From Bradyrhizobium sp. ISRA430 (lineage in GTDB: Bacteria; Pseudomonadota; Alphaproteobacteria; Rhizobiales; Xanthobacteraceae): a DNA stretch of 64,000 nucleotides. The notes under the pieces were generated by a model. That model was not told the DNA's origin. It saw nothing but the letters and a program-made list of their open reading frames with translations, and made no database searches. Numbering within the stretch: the stretch's first letter is position 1; every line of letters begins with the position of its first letter. Position numbers and translations under genes: made by a program. The stretch covers positions 5,208,001 to 5,272,000 of the forward strand of contig NZ_CP094516.1 in NCBI RefSeq assembly GCF_029909975.1, read 5' to 3'. Shown piece after piece: positions 1 through 8,811 of this stretch.

Positions 1-936
1 TCGACCGATGCCAGCATCGGCATCGCGCTTGCGCCGCAGGACGGCACCGATCTCGATCAGCTCATCAAGAATGCCGACCTCGCGATGTACGGCGCCAAGG
101 CGGAAGGGCGCCGCACATATCGCTTCTTCGTGCCCGCCATGGATGCGAGCGCCAAGGCGCGCCTCACCATGGAGCAGGATCTGCGCCAGGCCATGGTCGA
201 CGGCGGCTTCGAGCTCAATTACCAGCCGCTGGTCAATCTGCGCACCGGCGCGGTCTCCGGCTGCGAGGCGCTGCTGCGCTGGCGGCATCCCGAACGCGGC
301 ATGGTCTCGCCGGCCGAGTTCATTCCGATTGCCGAGGATACCGGCCTGATCACCGAGATCGGCGACTGGGTGCTGCGCACCGCCTGCGCCGAAGCCGCGT
401 CCTGGCCTGCCCATGTGCGGCTCGCGGTCAACGTCTCGCCGGTGCAGCTCAAATGCGATACGCTGGCGCTGAAGATCGCGGGCGCGCTCGCCTCCTCCGG
501 ATTAGACCCGCGCCGGCTCGAACTCGAGATCACCGAGGCCGTGCTGATCCGCGACGACGAGGCGGCGCTCTCGATCCTGCACCAGCTCCGCTCGATCGGC
601 GTGCGCATCGCGCTCGACGATTTCGGCACCGGCTATTCCTCGCTGAGCTATCTGAAGCGCTTCCCGTTCGACAAGATCAAGATCGACCGCTGCTTCGTCG
701 CCGACATCGCGGACGCGAGCGGGGCGCCCGTCATCGTGCAGGCAGTGGTGAACATCGCCTCTGCCAGCAACATGACCACGGTGGCCGAGGGCGTCGAGAC
801 CGAGGCGCAGCGCGAGATCCTGCGCATGCTCGGCTGCACCGAGATGCAGGGTTATCTGTTCAGCGCACCGAAGGCGGCGACTGAGGTGCGCAAGCTGTTT
901 GGTCCGGGTGCCGTCGCGGTGGCAGCGGTGGCCTAA
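1..936 (+). CDS. GGDEF-EAL cyclic-di-GMP protein, 5' end outside the window
   Basis: The reading frame is open from base 1 and ends at TAA 934-936, so only the C-terminal part is present. The first 40 or so residues match the end of a GGDEF domain (ADLAMYGAKAEGR type). They run into a full EAL phosphodiesterase domain with the signature EALLRW, the NVSP and ITE segments, and DDFGTGYSS about two thirds along. The EAL signature and the second metal-binding loop (DDFGTG) look intact, so c-di-GMP hydrolysis is plausible. Activity of the GGDEF half cannot be judged because its active site is outside the window. The gene lies upstream of tRNA-Arg and outside the predicted island. Confidence 0.93.
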   Translation, partial: STDASIGIALAPQDGTDLDQLIKNADLAMYGAKAEGRRTYRFFVPAMDASAKARLTMEQDLRQAMVDGGFELNYQPLVNLRTGAVSGCEALLRWRHPERGMVSPAEFIPIAEDTGLITEIGDWVLRTACAEAASWPAHVRLAVNVSPVQLKCDTLALKIAGALASSGLDPRRLELEITEAVLIRDDEAALSILHQLRSIGVRIALDDFGTGYSSLSYLKRFPFDKIKIDRCFVADIADASGAPVIVQAVVNIASASNMTTVAEGVETEAQREILRMLGCTEMQGYLFSAPKAATEVRKLFGPGAVAVAAVA

Positions 937-1226
937 GGATGTCGAACCGCCAGGGCCCGCGGGTCGCCACTGTGGTCAGGATCGCCGACGGCGGCGAGGA
1001 CGCCGGTGATCACGTCACTCTCAGCGTCGCAAGCCACATCCCCGGTGAGAGCGATGGCGGCCCCGACCGGCTGCTCGGGGGCCGCCCGAACGAGTCTTGG
1101 GCCGAGTTCGTCAGGCTCGACCGCAAAACGCCGGAGGTTCCGGCTCCCGCCGCGCAAATCGGCCTAGATGGAGGCAGCGAGAAGCGGTTGCCCGCCCCTC
1201 GCCAATCGGCTAAATGAGCGGTCACT

Positions 1227-1303
1227 GCACCCGTAGCTCAGCTGGATAGAGCGTTGCCCTCCGAAGGCAAAGGTCACACGTTCGAATCGTGTCGGGTGCG
1301 CCA
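1227..1303 (+). tRNA. tRNA-Arg (anticodon CCG), likely integration site
   Basis: A complete 77-nt cloverleaf. The acceptor stem GCACCCG pairs with CGGGTGC (1293-1299), followed by a discriminator G and an encoded CCA at 1301-1303. The D-arm is GCTCAGCTGGATAGAGC. The anticodon stem TTGCC/GGCAA encloses the loop CTCCGAA with anticodon CCG at 1261-1263. The T-loop is TTCGAAT. It decodes CGG. The 3' 30 bases are also the antisense of the last codons of the neighbouring serine recombinase, which suggests the 3' end of this tRNA is the attachment site. Confidence 0.96.
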
Positions 1304-2908
1304 GTTCGGTACAAAACTGGGCACTCCAAAACCTGCCGATTTTACGCCGGAAGCGGCGACGAGCGTGCGCAGGAGCACGCTTTTCGATCCCATGATGCGA
1401 ACCTCTTTCGCGTCGACTTCCACCCGTTGGGCCAGCGCTCGGAGGTGGTCGCGGCGGTAGCCGCCCGCCCCGGTCCGCATCCGCCTGCGGGCCTGGCCGG
1501 CGAAGGTCTTCAGCGTCTGCGGTGTGATGCTTGGTCCGGCTCGATCGAGCGCGCCCTCGGCCCGCTCTGCGTCGGCGCGGGCCTGGTCGCGGATGGACTT
1601 CAACTCGGTCACGCGCTCCTTGAGCATCGGGTCCGACACGTCAGCGATCCCATTTTCAATGGCGTCGTACAGCCGCTTGAGTTTGGCTTCTGCCTCAGTC
1701 GCACGCTTGCGCAATTCGGCGATATGCGTCGTTCGGCGCTCGGCGCGCTCCTTCCGGCGATGAAGGACGGCCGATAGGACTTCCTCGAGACGCTTGGGTT
1801 GCAATAGGCGTTGCTCGATATGCTCGGCCACCGCGCTGTCGAGCTTCTCCATCGGAACGGTACGGCCCGTGCAGCCAGTCTCGCCCTGCCGCGCCTTGGT
1901 CGAGCACGTGTAGTACCTGTACCGCCCACTCTTCCCGGTCCTCAGTGTCATCGCCCCGCCGCAGGTGGCGCAGAAGCAGATGCCGGTAAGGAGGGTCGGT
2001 CCGCTGACGACACGCGGCGCGTTCCTTGCGGGGCTACGTGCCTTGAGCAGCGTCTGCACAGCCTCGAACTCTGCGACCTCGATGATCGGCGGTACCGCCA
2101 TCTCGACCACTTCAGTGTCCGGTTTGCGCTCGCGGGTTTTCCAAAATTTGGTGTTGAAGCGGTGGCGGCCGATATACGTCGTTCGCGTCAGTACCTTGTG
2201 CACGGCATCGACGCCCCAGCGTCCACCATCGCGCGTTCGAATGCCAGACTCGTTCAGATGCTTGGCAATCGATTTGACGCCCATCGATCCGGATGAGCCG
2301 TTTCCTTCGCGCGCCAGGCGATAGATCAGCCGCACGGTCTCGGCCTGGATCGGATCGATCTCCAGTGTCTTCTTGGTGCGGTGGCCGCGCTGCTCGGCGG
2401 CTTCGACGACGCGGTAGCCGATCGGCGGCAGCGCGCCGTTCCAGAAGCCCTGGCGCGCGTTCTCCTTCATCGCCCGCAGCGTATGCTTGGCGTTCTCCTT
2501 GGACTGGTATTCGTCGAACAGCGCCATGATCTGGCGGATCATGTTGCTCATCGGGTCGTCGCCGAGCTCCTGGGTGATCGACACCAGACGCACACCGTTC
2601 TTGGCAAGCCGGCGGACATAAAACTCAAGCTGGAATTGGTCGCGGAAGAAGCGGCTGAAGCTGTGGACGAGGATCACATCGAATGCCGGCGGCTTGATCG
2701 TCGCCGCGTCAATCATGCGCTGGAACTCCGGCCGCCGATCGTCGGTCGCGGACGCGCCCGGCTCGACATAGTCGGCGACAATCTCCCACCCACGCGATGC
2801 GCAATAGCCCTTCGCCTGGCGGCGCTGATCCGGGATGGAGAGATCGCTGTCGGCCTGCCGTCCTGTTGAGACCCGCAAGTAGAGCGCCGCCCGAACCGTT
2901 GCAGCCAT
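1274..2908 (-). CDS. Large serine recombinase / integrase
   Basis: 544 residues. The N-terminal resolvase domain has the catalytic serine at Ser14 in YLRVSTGRQ and the [10 protein letters not shown] core helix. A recombinase DNA-binding domain follows at about residues 200-290. A zinc ribbon (CFCATCGG, then a second Cys pair) lies near residues 315-345, and a long charged coiled coil at about 375-460. This is the architecture of phage-type large serine integrases. The stop codon (1274-1276) falls inside the T-arm of tRNA-Arg, so the final residues (RTRHDSNV) are encoded by tRNA sequence. The C-terminus therefore depends on the site of insertion. A small ORF lies 12 bp upstream on the same strand. 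It probably mobilises the 1.3-42 kb island. Confidence 0.93.
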   Translation of the reverse strand: MAATVRAALYLRVSTGRQADSDLSIPDQRRQAKGYCASRGWEIVADYVEPGASATDDRRPEFQRMIDAATIKPPAFDVILVHSFSRFFRDQFQLEFYVRRLAKNGVRLVSITQELGDDPMSNMIRQIMALFDEYQSKENAKHTLRAMKENARQGFWNGALPPIGYRVVEAAEQRGHRTKKTLEIDPIQAETVRLIYRLAREGNGSSGSMGVKSIAKHLNESGIRTRDGGRWGVDAVHKVLTRTTYIGRHRFNTKFWKTRERKPDTEVVEMAVPPIIEVAEFEAVQTLLKARSPARNAPRVVSGPTLLTGICFCATCGGAMTLRTGKSGRYRYYTCSTKARQGETGCTGRTVPMEKLDSAVAEHIEQRLLQPKRLEEVLSAVLHRRKERAERRTTHIAELRKRATEAEAKLKRLYDAIENGIADVSDPMLKERVTELKSIRDQARADAERAEGALDRAGPSITPQTLKTFAGQARRRMRTGAGGYRRDHLRALAQRVEVDAKEVRIMGSKSVLLRTLVAASGVKSAGFGVPSFVPNWRTRHDSNV

Positions 2909-2920
2909 GGTGATGTCCCC

Positions 2921-3142
2921 TCAGCCTTTCCCAAACAACTCGTCGAACAGATCACCGAACCAGGCTTCGAAGACATCAATCTCGGTTTCGGTCACCGGCA
3001 CGTCCTTCGGCCAGTCGTCCGTCACCGCCCATGTCACCGAAGCGCGGTCAGGACGCGCGGGCGCCCGCACATAGTCGTAGAGATCGTCAATTGGTACGCT
3101 GTCCGGCGGACGCCGTCGCTGCGATTTGTGAGGGTGAGCCAT
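2921..3142 (-). CDS. Small acidic protein upstream of the integrase
   Basis: 73 residues: a basic N-terminus (HKSQRRRP) followed by an acidic, aromatic-rich tail (WFGDLFDELFG). I do not recognise a family. It ends 12 bp before the recombinase start on the same strand and is probably co-transcribed with it. In that position it could be a recombination directionality factor or a regulator of excision, but nothing in the sequence shows a DNA-binding fold. Confidence 0.55.
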   Translation of the reverse strand: MAHPHKSQRRRPPDSVPIDDLYDYVRAPARPDRASVTWAVTDDWPKDVPVTETEIDVFEAWFGDLFDELFGKG

Positions 3143-4195
3143 GGCGCCACTGTGGCAAGCCTGGCCACTTCACTGAACGGCCGATGTCTACGCCACGTTA
3201 CTCTGGGGTACTGCGACAGAGTCCAGCCGCTTAGGGCAGGATAAAAACGCGCAAGGTGCGCGGTCGGTTCGGGCAGGAAACACCAGCAAATTCCAACAAC
3301 GCGGCAAACATTGCGAGTATCCGGCGCAACTTGTCATTCTTGGCAATGCGCTGCTGTTGCAACGCTTTCGATACCCTGTGGCGGCTAAGTTGATCAGCAA
3401 TTGTCATTCCCCCGTCGATCTAGGTTGCTCGTTTCGACGCTGGTGCGGATGCTCTCGCACACGGCAAGCCATGATCGCTTGGCAGCCGAGAACCGGCTCG
3501 TCAGCAGCCGGTCAAGGCCGTAAGCCGGCGGAGCCGGTCGCGCGGAGCGCGAGCCTTGACGGGCTGACGCCGGGACGGCAGCGCTCGACCGAGCGATTAT
3601 GGCTTAGATTGACCTACCCAGCCCTTCGGCACGACAGGGTACGCTGGCTGGCGCTCGGAGCTTTGACGCTGATCCCTTTTCTGTTTGAGGCGCCAGCACG
3701 GCCTCTTTCCGTGCCAGCCATGCGCCATCTCAAAAACCAATGTGCAGACAGACACTTGCAACTCCGGCGAGGCGAGCGGGCGGCGCTCGCTTTTATCTTG
3801 CCCTCTTAATCGGTCGTGTCGTCTCTCTGATCTCACCCATTCTCGCTTCCTTTCTCGCTTGCGACAAGGCCCGCTGCGCCACGCTTGAACGCGCTGCGCC
3901 ACCACAGCCACGAGTCCCGGTGCGCCGTGCACTCTTCCGCGCTCAGCGACGGCATAATCTCGCTGCAGCAAGGCAGCGCGGACGCCGTCGCGGCGCATCT
4001 TTCCATCGGCATGACGGAGCCACATCACAGGCAGTCCGGCGTGGTCCACATCGCACGTCACGTGCGTGGCCACAGGCAAGATAGCGTGCGTTCCGTCGTC
4101 GTTGATCTGCACCAGGTCTCTTCCGCTTGTGGCGGAGCTCCGTGTTCAAAGCCTTGCGGTCATCGGGTCATTGATCTGCAATCGGCTCGGGTTGG
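3143..4195. other. 1-kb stretch without a confident gene
   Basis: Several overlapping frames are open but none resembles a known protein. The longest antisense frame (3597-4112) has low-complexity, shadow-like composition. The segment holds a strong imperfect hairpin at 3499-3569. It probably also holds the 3' end of the IS110 element, whose transposase stops at 4196; the exact IS end cannot be set by eye. Confidence 0.5.
3499..3569. repeat. Long imperfect palindrome / structured element
   Basis: The left arm 3499-3518 (cgtcagc..ccggtcaaggc) pairs with the right arm 3553-3569 (gccttgac..gggctgacg). Shorter GC-rich inverted pairs lie in between (ccggcggagccgg, cgcgcggagcgcg). It sits between the integrase and the IS110 transposase. 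It could be a REP-like element, an attachment or recombination structure, or a small RNA. No function can be assigned. Confidence 0.5.
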
Positions 4196-5284
4196 TCATG
4201 CATGGGCTCCGAGCAGCTTGCGCTCCTTGACGGCGGCACGTGCCCGCACGTCCGCCTGCGAGGCCGCCGGATCGCCGCAATAAAACGTGCCATCGACCCA
4301 CATCGCATGCATGATCACCGCGAGCTTGCGTGCCACCGCAACGGTCGCCTTGCGGTGGCTCGTGCGCTTGGCGATCGCAAGCCCCCAGGTCTTGACCTTG
4401 TCCTTGCGCTTGAAGCGGGTCAGCAACGCGGAGGCCGCCTCATAAAGCGCCCGCCGCACGTCGCCATCGCCCGCCTTACTGATCCGCCCCTTGACGTCGA
4501 TCGAGGAGCCGGACTGCCAACGCCGCGAGGTCAAGCCAAAATAGGCCGCCACATCGCGCGACCGCTTGAAGCGTGCGGGGTCGTCGATCGCCGTCATGAA
4601 GCTCAGCGCTGCCACCGGGCCGACGCCAGGGATCTGCATGAAGCGCCGGCACAGTTCATGGCTCGCCACCAGCTTGACCACGAGATCGTGCAGCCGGCAG
4701 TACTCCTTCCACAGCGCGGCGCGCGCATTCAGCATGGCGTCGATCAACTCGCTGACCAGCGCATCGCCCGCCACCGCCTCGCGTACGACTTGCGCAAAGC
4801 CGCCGCGGCCGACATGGCTGAGGCGAATGCCAAACACCTTCAGCGAGTGCCGGATCGCGTTCTCCAGATCCAAAAACTTGCGCTTCAGATTGCGCCGGTG
4901 CGTCAAGAGCAGCCGCAGCCGGTAGCAGGCTTCGCTCTTGATATGCGCCTTGCGGAACCAACCGGTGCGCATCAAATGCGCCAGGCCGAGCGCGTCCGTC
5001 CGGTCGGTCTTGTTGCGCTGCGCCTTCAGCGCCGCGCGGACGTGGAAGGTTTCCAGGCAGACCGCCGGCAAGCCGAGCTTTAACAGTTCCGGGTGCAGCC
5101 AGGGCGACAGCGACCCCGCCTCGTGGCCGAGCCGCCGCAAGCGGCCACGATACGGCGTGAGCGCCGCCTTGATCGCGTCCGGATCGGTCACCACCGCGAC
5201 CTCCAGCGCGACCTTGCCGCTGCCGTCCACCACGCAGATTGCCGTCTCGTCCATGCCGACATCCAGGCCACAGAAGTAGTCCAT
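4196..5284 (-). CDS. IS110-family transposase
   Basis: 362 residues counted from the ATG at 5284; the frame is open further upstream, but homology begins at MDYFCGLDVGMDETA. The N-terminal DEDD RuvC-like domain starts with D-V-G-M-D. The C-terminal transposase_20 domain contains the helix-hairpin-helix IPGVGPVAA and the downstream FGLTSRRWQSG and KAGDGDVRRAL segments. The length is normal, so the gene may be active. IS110 elements lack classical terminal inverted repeats and carry a guide RNA in non-coding sequence. Here only 112 bp separate the start codon from the lysR stop, and about 1 kb of non-coding sequence lies on the other side. Confidence 0.92.
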   Translation of the reverse strand: MDYFCGLDVGMDETAICVVDGSGKVALEVAVVTDPDAIKAALTPYRGRLRRLGHEAGSLSPWLHPELLKLGLPAVCLETFHVRAALKAQRNKTDRTDALGLAHLMRTGWFRKAHIKSEACYRLRLLLTHRRNLKRKFLDLENAIRHSLKVFGIRLSHVGRGGFAQVVREAVAGDALVSELIDAMLNARAALWKEYCRLHDLVVKLVASHELCRRFMQIPGVGPVAALSFMTAIDDPARFKRSRDVAAYFGLTSRRWQSGSSIDVKGRISKAGDGDVRRALYEAASALLTRFKRKDKVKTWGLAIAKRTSHRKATVAVARKLAVIMHAMWVDGTFYCGDPAASQADVRARAAVKERKLLGAHA

Positions 5285-5396
5285 CGCGCGCCTCCCGCGT
5301 TGCTCAAGGCGCGCAGTGTGCGGGTTATTCATCGCGCAGGCCACTTGCGCGGCCGCCGCAACTCCCGGCGCAGACCGATTACGGGCGGCAGTCTCT

Positions 5397-6254
5397 TTAG
5401 CCATGACGCTTGTGAAAACCCTCGCGAATATATCGCGCGAGTTCTGTAGTGAGAGCACCGACGCCCGTCGAGGGAAGTCTCATATTGACGAACTGCCTCG
5501 GCAGCTTCGGCAAATGAGAACCGCTAAACACAGCAAGGCGTTCAGGGACCGTCTTCGACAGAAATGGCGCAATTGCCATATCCGCTTCGAGCGTGGCGAA
5601 GACCGGCTCTAGGCTGCCCACCTGACATATCGCCCTCCATTCGATCTTTGCCTTGGTCAGCGCCTGTACGGCCGACGCGCGGAAGCCGCAGCTTTCCTGC
5701 CCGAGGGCAATCGGCAATGGACGGCGGTTATGGGCGTCGCCGCCTTTTGCACCAACCCAAACCAGCCGGTCAGAAAGCAGCAGAAGATCGCGCTCGCCGG
5801 GTTGCGGCTCGGTCAGCAGCGTCAGATCGACGTCGCCCTCGACGAGGCTCTGCTTCAAAGCACGGCTCGTATCGCTGACAAGTGTGACTAGGACGTTCGG
5901 ATGATCCTGTCGAAAGAGTCGCAGAATGGGTGGCATCAGCATGCCGACCACGTCATGGGGCACGCCGAGCCGCACTTCGCCTGCGAACTCGACGGCCAGC
6001 ATTTGGCTCATTACTTCGTCGTTCAGCGCGATGATACGATGGGCGGCAACCATCAACCGCTCCCCGCTGCGCGTTAGCCGCACCGCAGCGGCGTGCCGCT
6101 CGAAAAGAGGCGTGCGGAACAAATCTTCCAGCCGCTTGATCTGCTGACTGACCGCGCCCTGGCTCCGGTTCACGACCTTTGCCGCCGTCGTCATGCGACC
6201 CGTCTCAGCTACGGCCACGAATGAGCGCAGCAGACTCACGTCGATGTCGTCCAT
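5397..6254 (-). CDS. LysR-family transcriptional regulator
   Basis: 285 residues. The N-terminal winged helix-turn-helix (about 5-63) is typical of LysR: LLRSFVAVAETG.MTTAAKVVNRSQGAVSQQIKRLE. A substrate-binding domain follows (about 90-280) with the EVRLGVP strand and an LEADMAIAPF segment. It is divergent from the LysE-type exporter at 6367, with a 112-bp gap between the start codons. This LysR/LysE arrangement usually means ligand-induced control of an amino-acid or small-molecule exporter. The IS110 transposase lies just downstream; the C-terminus looks complete. Confidence 0.92.
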   Translation of the reverse strand: MDDIDVSLLRSFVAVAETGRMTTAAKVVNRSQGAVSQQIKRLEDLFRTPLFERHAAAVRLTRSGERLMVAAHRIIALNDEVMSQMLAVEFAGEVRLGVPHDVVGMLMPPILRLFRQDHPNVLVTLVSDTSRALKQSLVEGDVDLTLLTEPQPGERDLLLLSDRLVWVGAKGGDAHNRRPLPIALGQESCGFRASAVQALTKAKIEWRAICQVGSLEPVFATLEADMAIAPFLSKTVPERLAVFSGSHLPKLPRQFVNMRLPSTGVGALTTELARYIREGFHKRHG

Positions 6255-6366
6255 ACGATCCCCTCAATTAGAAAAATCAATAAGACCTATATGGATAATT
6301 AGCTCCTCCACTGGAGACAAGCCGGTTAGTCCTCAGCCGAGGACGGTCTCGGAGGGGAGCTTCGCG

Positions 6367-6966
6367 ATGGACAGGGTCGCACTCGGCCTATTTTTGATTG
6401 CGGCGATCGGATTGCTTGGATCGCCTGGGCCTGCGATTGCGGCCCTTGTCGCGGTCGGTCGCGCCCGAGGCCTTGTTGGTGGGCTGCCCTACTTCCTGGG
6501 GCTTCAATTGGGTCTGGCAATGGCTGCCGGCATTACGGCCGCGGGACTTTTTTCGTTATTGGCAGCATTCCCGTCCGCGCTACGCGGGATGACTATATCC
6601 GCCACGATTTATCTCGTCTATCTCGCCTACAAAATTGCGTCGTCACCGGTTGGAGAAGCTGCCCGGACAAGCAATGGCGCGCACGCATCACCTGCGGCGG
6701 GATTTCTCTTGGGTATGACAAATCCGAAAGCCTATTTGGCATTCGCATCTCTGCTCGCATCGTACACTTTGATTAAAGGTAGCACGCAGCAGGATGCTTT
6801 CACCAAATGGATTTTGCTGATAGCGGTGATGATCGTGGTAGACATCGTTTGGCTCTACTTGGGGGCCATTCTGCAAGGACTGATGCTGTCGCCAAATAGC
6901 GAACGCCTGCTAAATGTCACCTTGGGATTAGCGGTGCTAATCGCAGCCGGATTGGCATTCGTTTAG
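6367..6966 (+). CDS. LysE-family translocator
   Basis: 199 residues from ATG 6367, chosen because gaggggagc (6352-6360) is a good ribosome binding site and the signature LLGSPGPA follows directly. About six hydrophobic segments are visible, with the usual GMTNPKAYLAF motif mid-protein. This family exports amino acids or homoserine-like compounds across the inner membrane. It is transcribed divergently from the LysR gene, which is the likely regulator. The substrate cannot be inferred. Confidence 0.9.
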   Translation: MDRVALGLFLIAAIGLLGSPGPAIAALVAVGRARGLVGGLPYFLGLQLGLAMAAGITAAGLFSLLAAFPSALRGMTISATIYLVYLAYKIASSPVGEAARTSNGAHASPAAGFLLGMTNPKAYLAFASLLASYTLIKGSTQQDAFTKWILLIAVMIVVDIVWLYLGAILQGLMLSPNSERLLNVTLGLAVLIAAGLAFV

Positions 6967-7471
6967 CTGTCCGAGACAGGTCTTCTCACCCGTCACTAAC
7001 CGTTGTACCACCCGGCCGAATCGGGAAGGCCGCCGTCCGCGCGGCGTAGTGCAAGATCGCAGGCCGTCGCAGCTTTGTCGGTTGGAGCGCGTGGCGGATT
7101 GCGGCATCATAGCGCCACGGCGAAGCAATAGTGCCCATCTTCATCGGCCGTGGCGCGCCAACCAGGCTGCGACATTCCGCGAAATTCTACGACATTGTAC
7201 GATGCCGCCCCCGTCAGGCAGCGCAATGTCGCTTTCAGCTAATGCTTACCCCAGATTGCAGCAGCGGAATTTTGTGATTTGGCGGCCTCAATTCGCATCC
7301 GTCCGGGCTATTTAGTTTAGCCCGCCGAGCGTCAGCGCTCGAGGGAAAATCGGCTTTGGAGCGTGAGATAGGGAACGCGGAGTCCGGTTCGTAGCGGCCG
7401 GCAACGGCGTTCCGAATCCCCGGGCAGGCGGAAAATGAGCATAGCCATGGGCACGGTTTCCATCATCAGGC
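6967..7471. other. Intergenic, 505 bp, with one copy of a 41-bp repeat
   Basis: I see no coding signal here. It lies between the stop codons of the LysE and galE genes, which converge. The only notable content is the repeat at 7120-7160 that recurs near the far island end at 41039-41079. Confidence 0.6.
7120..7160 (+). repeat. 41-bp direct repeat, copy 1
   Basis: Begins gcgaagcaatagtg and ends ggccgtggcgcgcca. Matches 41039-41079 at 37 of 41 positions in the same orientation. The copies are about 33.9 kb apart. It may mark an older insertion boundary or a dispersed element. Confidence 0.75.
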
Positions 7472-8584
7472 TCATCGCCGTCGCGTCCTCTGTTCTTGAA
7501 CGAGTGTTGAACTTCCGGGCGGCAGACGCTTGTCCCCTCTCACCTTGCCGACGATGGGACGGAGTGGGACCGGCTGGGACGCTCTGGAGGGAGGCCTTGC
7601 ATTACTTTGTGCCAATCGTTTGCGTTCCCAGGCAAGCGCATGGCGGACGATCAGGGACAGATCATCCCATTGGGGCTGCCAGCCGAGCAGATTGCGCATC
7701 CGCTCCGCCGACGCCACGACCTCCGCCGGATCGCCAGGCCGGCGGGCGACGAGTTCGACGGGAAAGTCGTTTCCGGACTCGTGCCGCATGGCGTCGATTA
7801 CCTGCAAGACCGAAAAGCCGCGGCCGTAGCCGCAATTTAGCGTCAGGGACGTCCCATCATCGCGCAGATATGAAAGCGCGCGGCAATGAGCGTTTACGAG
7901 GTCGCTCACGTGGATATAGTCGCGAATGCAGGTGCCGTCGGGCGTGGGATAATCGGTGCCGAAAACCTGGATCTTCTCTCGTAGACCCACGGCGGTCTCC
8001 GCTGCAACCTTGATTAGATGCGTTGCCCCTCGCGTTGCCTGTCCAGTGCGCAGAGCGGGATCGGCGCCTGCTACGTTGAAATACCTCAAGATGACGTAGC
8101 GTAGGCCGTGAGCGCGCGCAGCATCACGCAGCATCATTTCGGCCATCAACTTGGATGAGCCGTAAGGTGACACGGGCGCGACGGGGGTTTCTTCCGTGAC
8201 AGGATTTGCCGGCGGATTCCCGTACACCGCAGCCGTCGAGGAAAGGATGAAACGCTGCACCCCGCTCCTGATTGCGAGCTCGATCAGGCTTCGTGAATTT
8301 GCGGTGTTGTTGCGATAGTATCGAAGCGGATCGGCAACCGACTCCGCAACAACTGCCGAAGCCGCAAAATGAATGATCTCCGAAATCCCATACTTCGCGA
8401 TCAGCGGCGCCACTCGCCGCTGATCGCCGATGTCCCTGGCGAAGATCGGAACGCCGGAGGGTATTGCGGCTTCGAAGCCCGATGAGAAATCATCGATGAC
8501 AATAGCTTGTTCGCCACGATCAGCGAGTTCGTATGCCATGTGGCTGCCGATGTATCCGGCACCTCCGGTGATAAGGATCGCCAT
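7472..8584 (-). CDS. galE: UDP-glucose 4-epimerase
   Basis: 370 residues. Extended SDR fold with the nucleotide motif GGAGYIGSH at residues 7-15, the catalytic SSTAAVYG serine region and YGSSK (Tyr-x3-Lys). The later FNVAGAD and DGTCIRDYIHV segments are diagnostic of GalE. About 30 residues of arginine- and proline-rich tail extend past the usual C-terminus. It interconverts UDP-glucose and UDP-galactose in the cytoplasm. Its neighbours are glycosyltransferases, so it probably supplies sugar for the glycan or glycolipid made by this cluster rather than for galactose catabolism. Confidence 0.95.
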   Translation of the reverse strand: MAILITGGAGYIGSHMAYELADRGEQAIVIDDFSSGFEAAIPSGVPIFARDIGDQRRVAPLIAKYGISEIIHFAASAVVAESVADPLRYYRNNTANSRSLIELAIRSGVQRFILSSTAAVYGNPPANPVTEETPVAPVSPYGSSKLMAEMMLRDAARAHGLRYVILRYFNVAGADPALRTGQATRGATHLIKVAAETAVGLREKIQVFGTDYPTPDGTCIRDYIHVSDLVNAHCRALSYLRDDGTSLTLNCGYGRGFSVLQVIDAMRHESGNDFPVELVARRPGDPAEVVASAERMRNLLGWQPQWDDLSLIVRHALAWERKRLAQSNARPPSRASQPVPLRPIVGKVRGDKRLPPGSSTLVQEQRTRRR

Positions 8585-8811
8585 TGCCAGTCAACCTTGG
8601 GAGGCCCGATTTTGACCCTCGGAACAAAGTTCCCTTCAGGCGTGTTATGAAAGCCCAGCCGTGGACAACACTTGAGGTGCGCTGACGGTTCGTTCGCGAT
8701 TAAGCAGTTGAGCGGTATGTCGCCTGTGATGCAGGCGGCAATGTCGGCCGATGGCAAAAACCGATCGGGCGCCCGAATTCCTTGTGCAGCCGCTCGATCG
8801 CAGGGCAATGC

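Noticed and set aside
933..1225. Open frames between the EAL gene and tRNA-Arg
   Set aside because: Short, overlapping on both strands, and without recognisable protein features.
3597..4112. 171-codon minus-strand frame next to IS110
   Set aside because: Arg/Trp-rich shadow-like composition and no motif; could at most be a decayed gene.
6997..7023. TAACC-N15-CGAA sigma-F-like element
   Set aside because: The first base does not match, and no gene lies downstream on that strand, so chance is likely.
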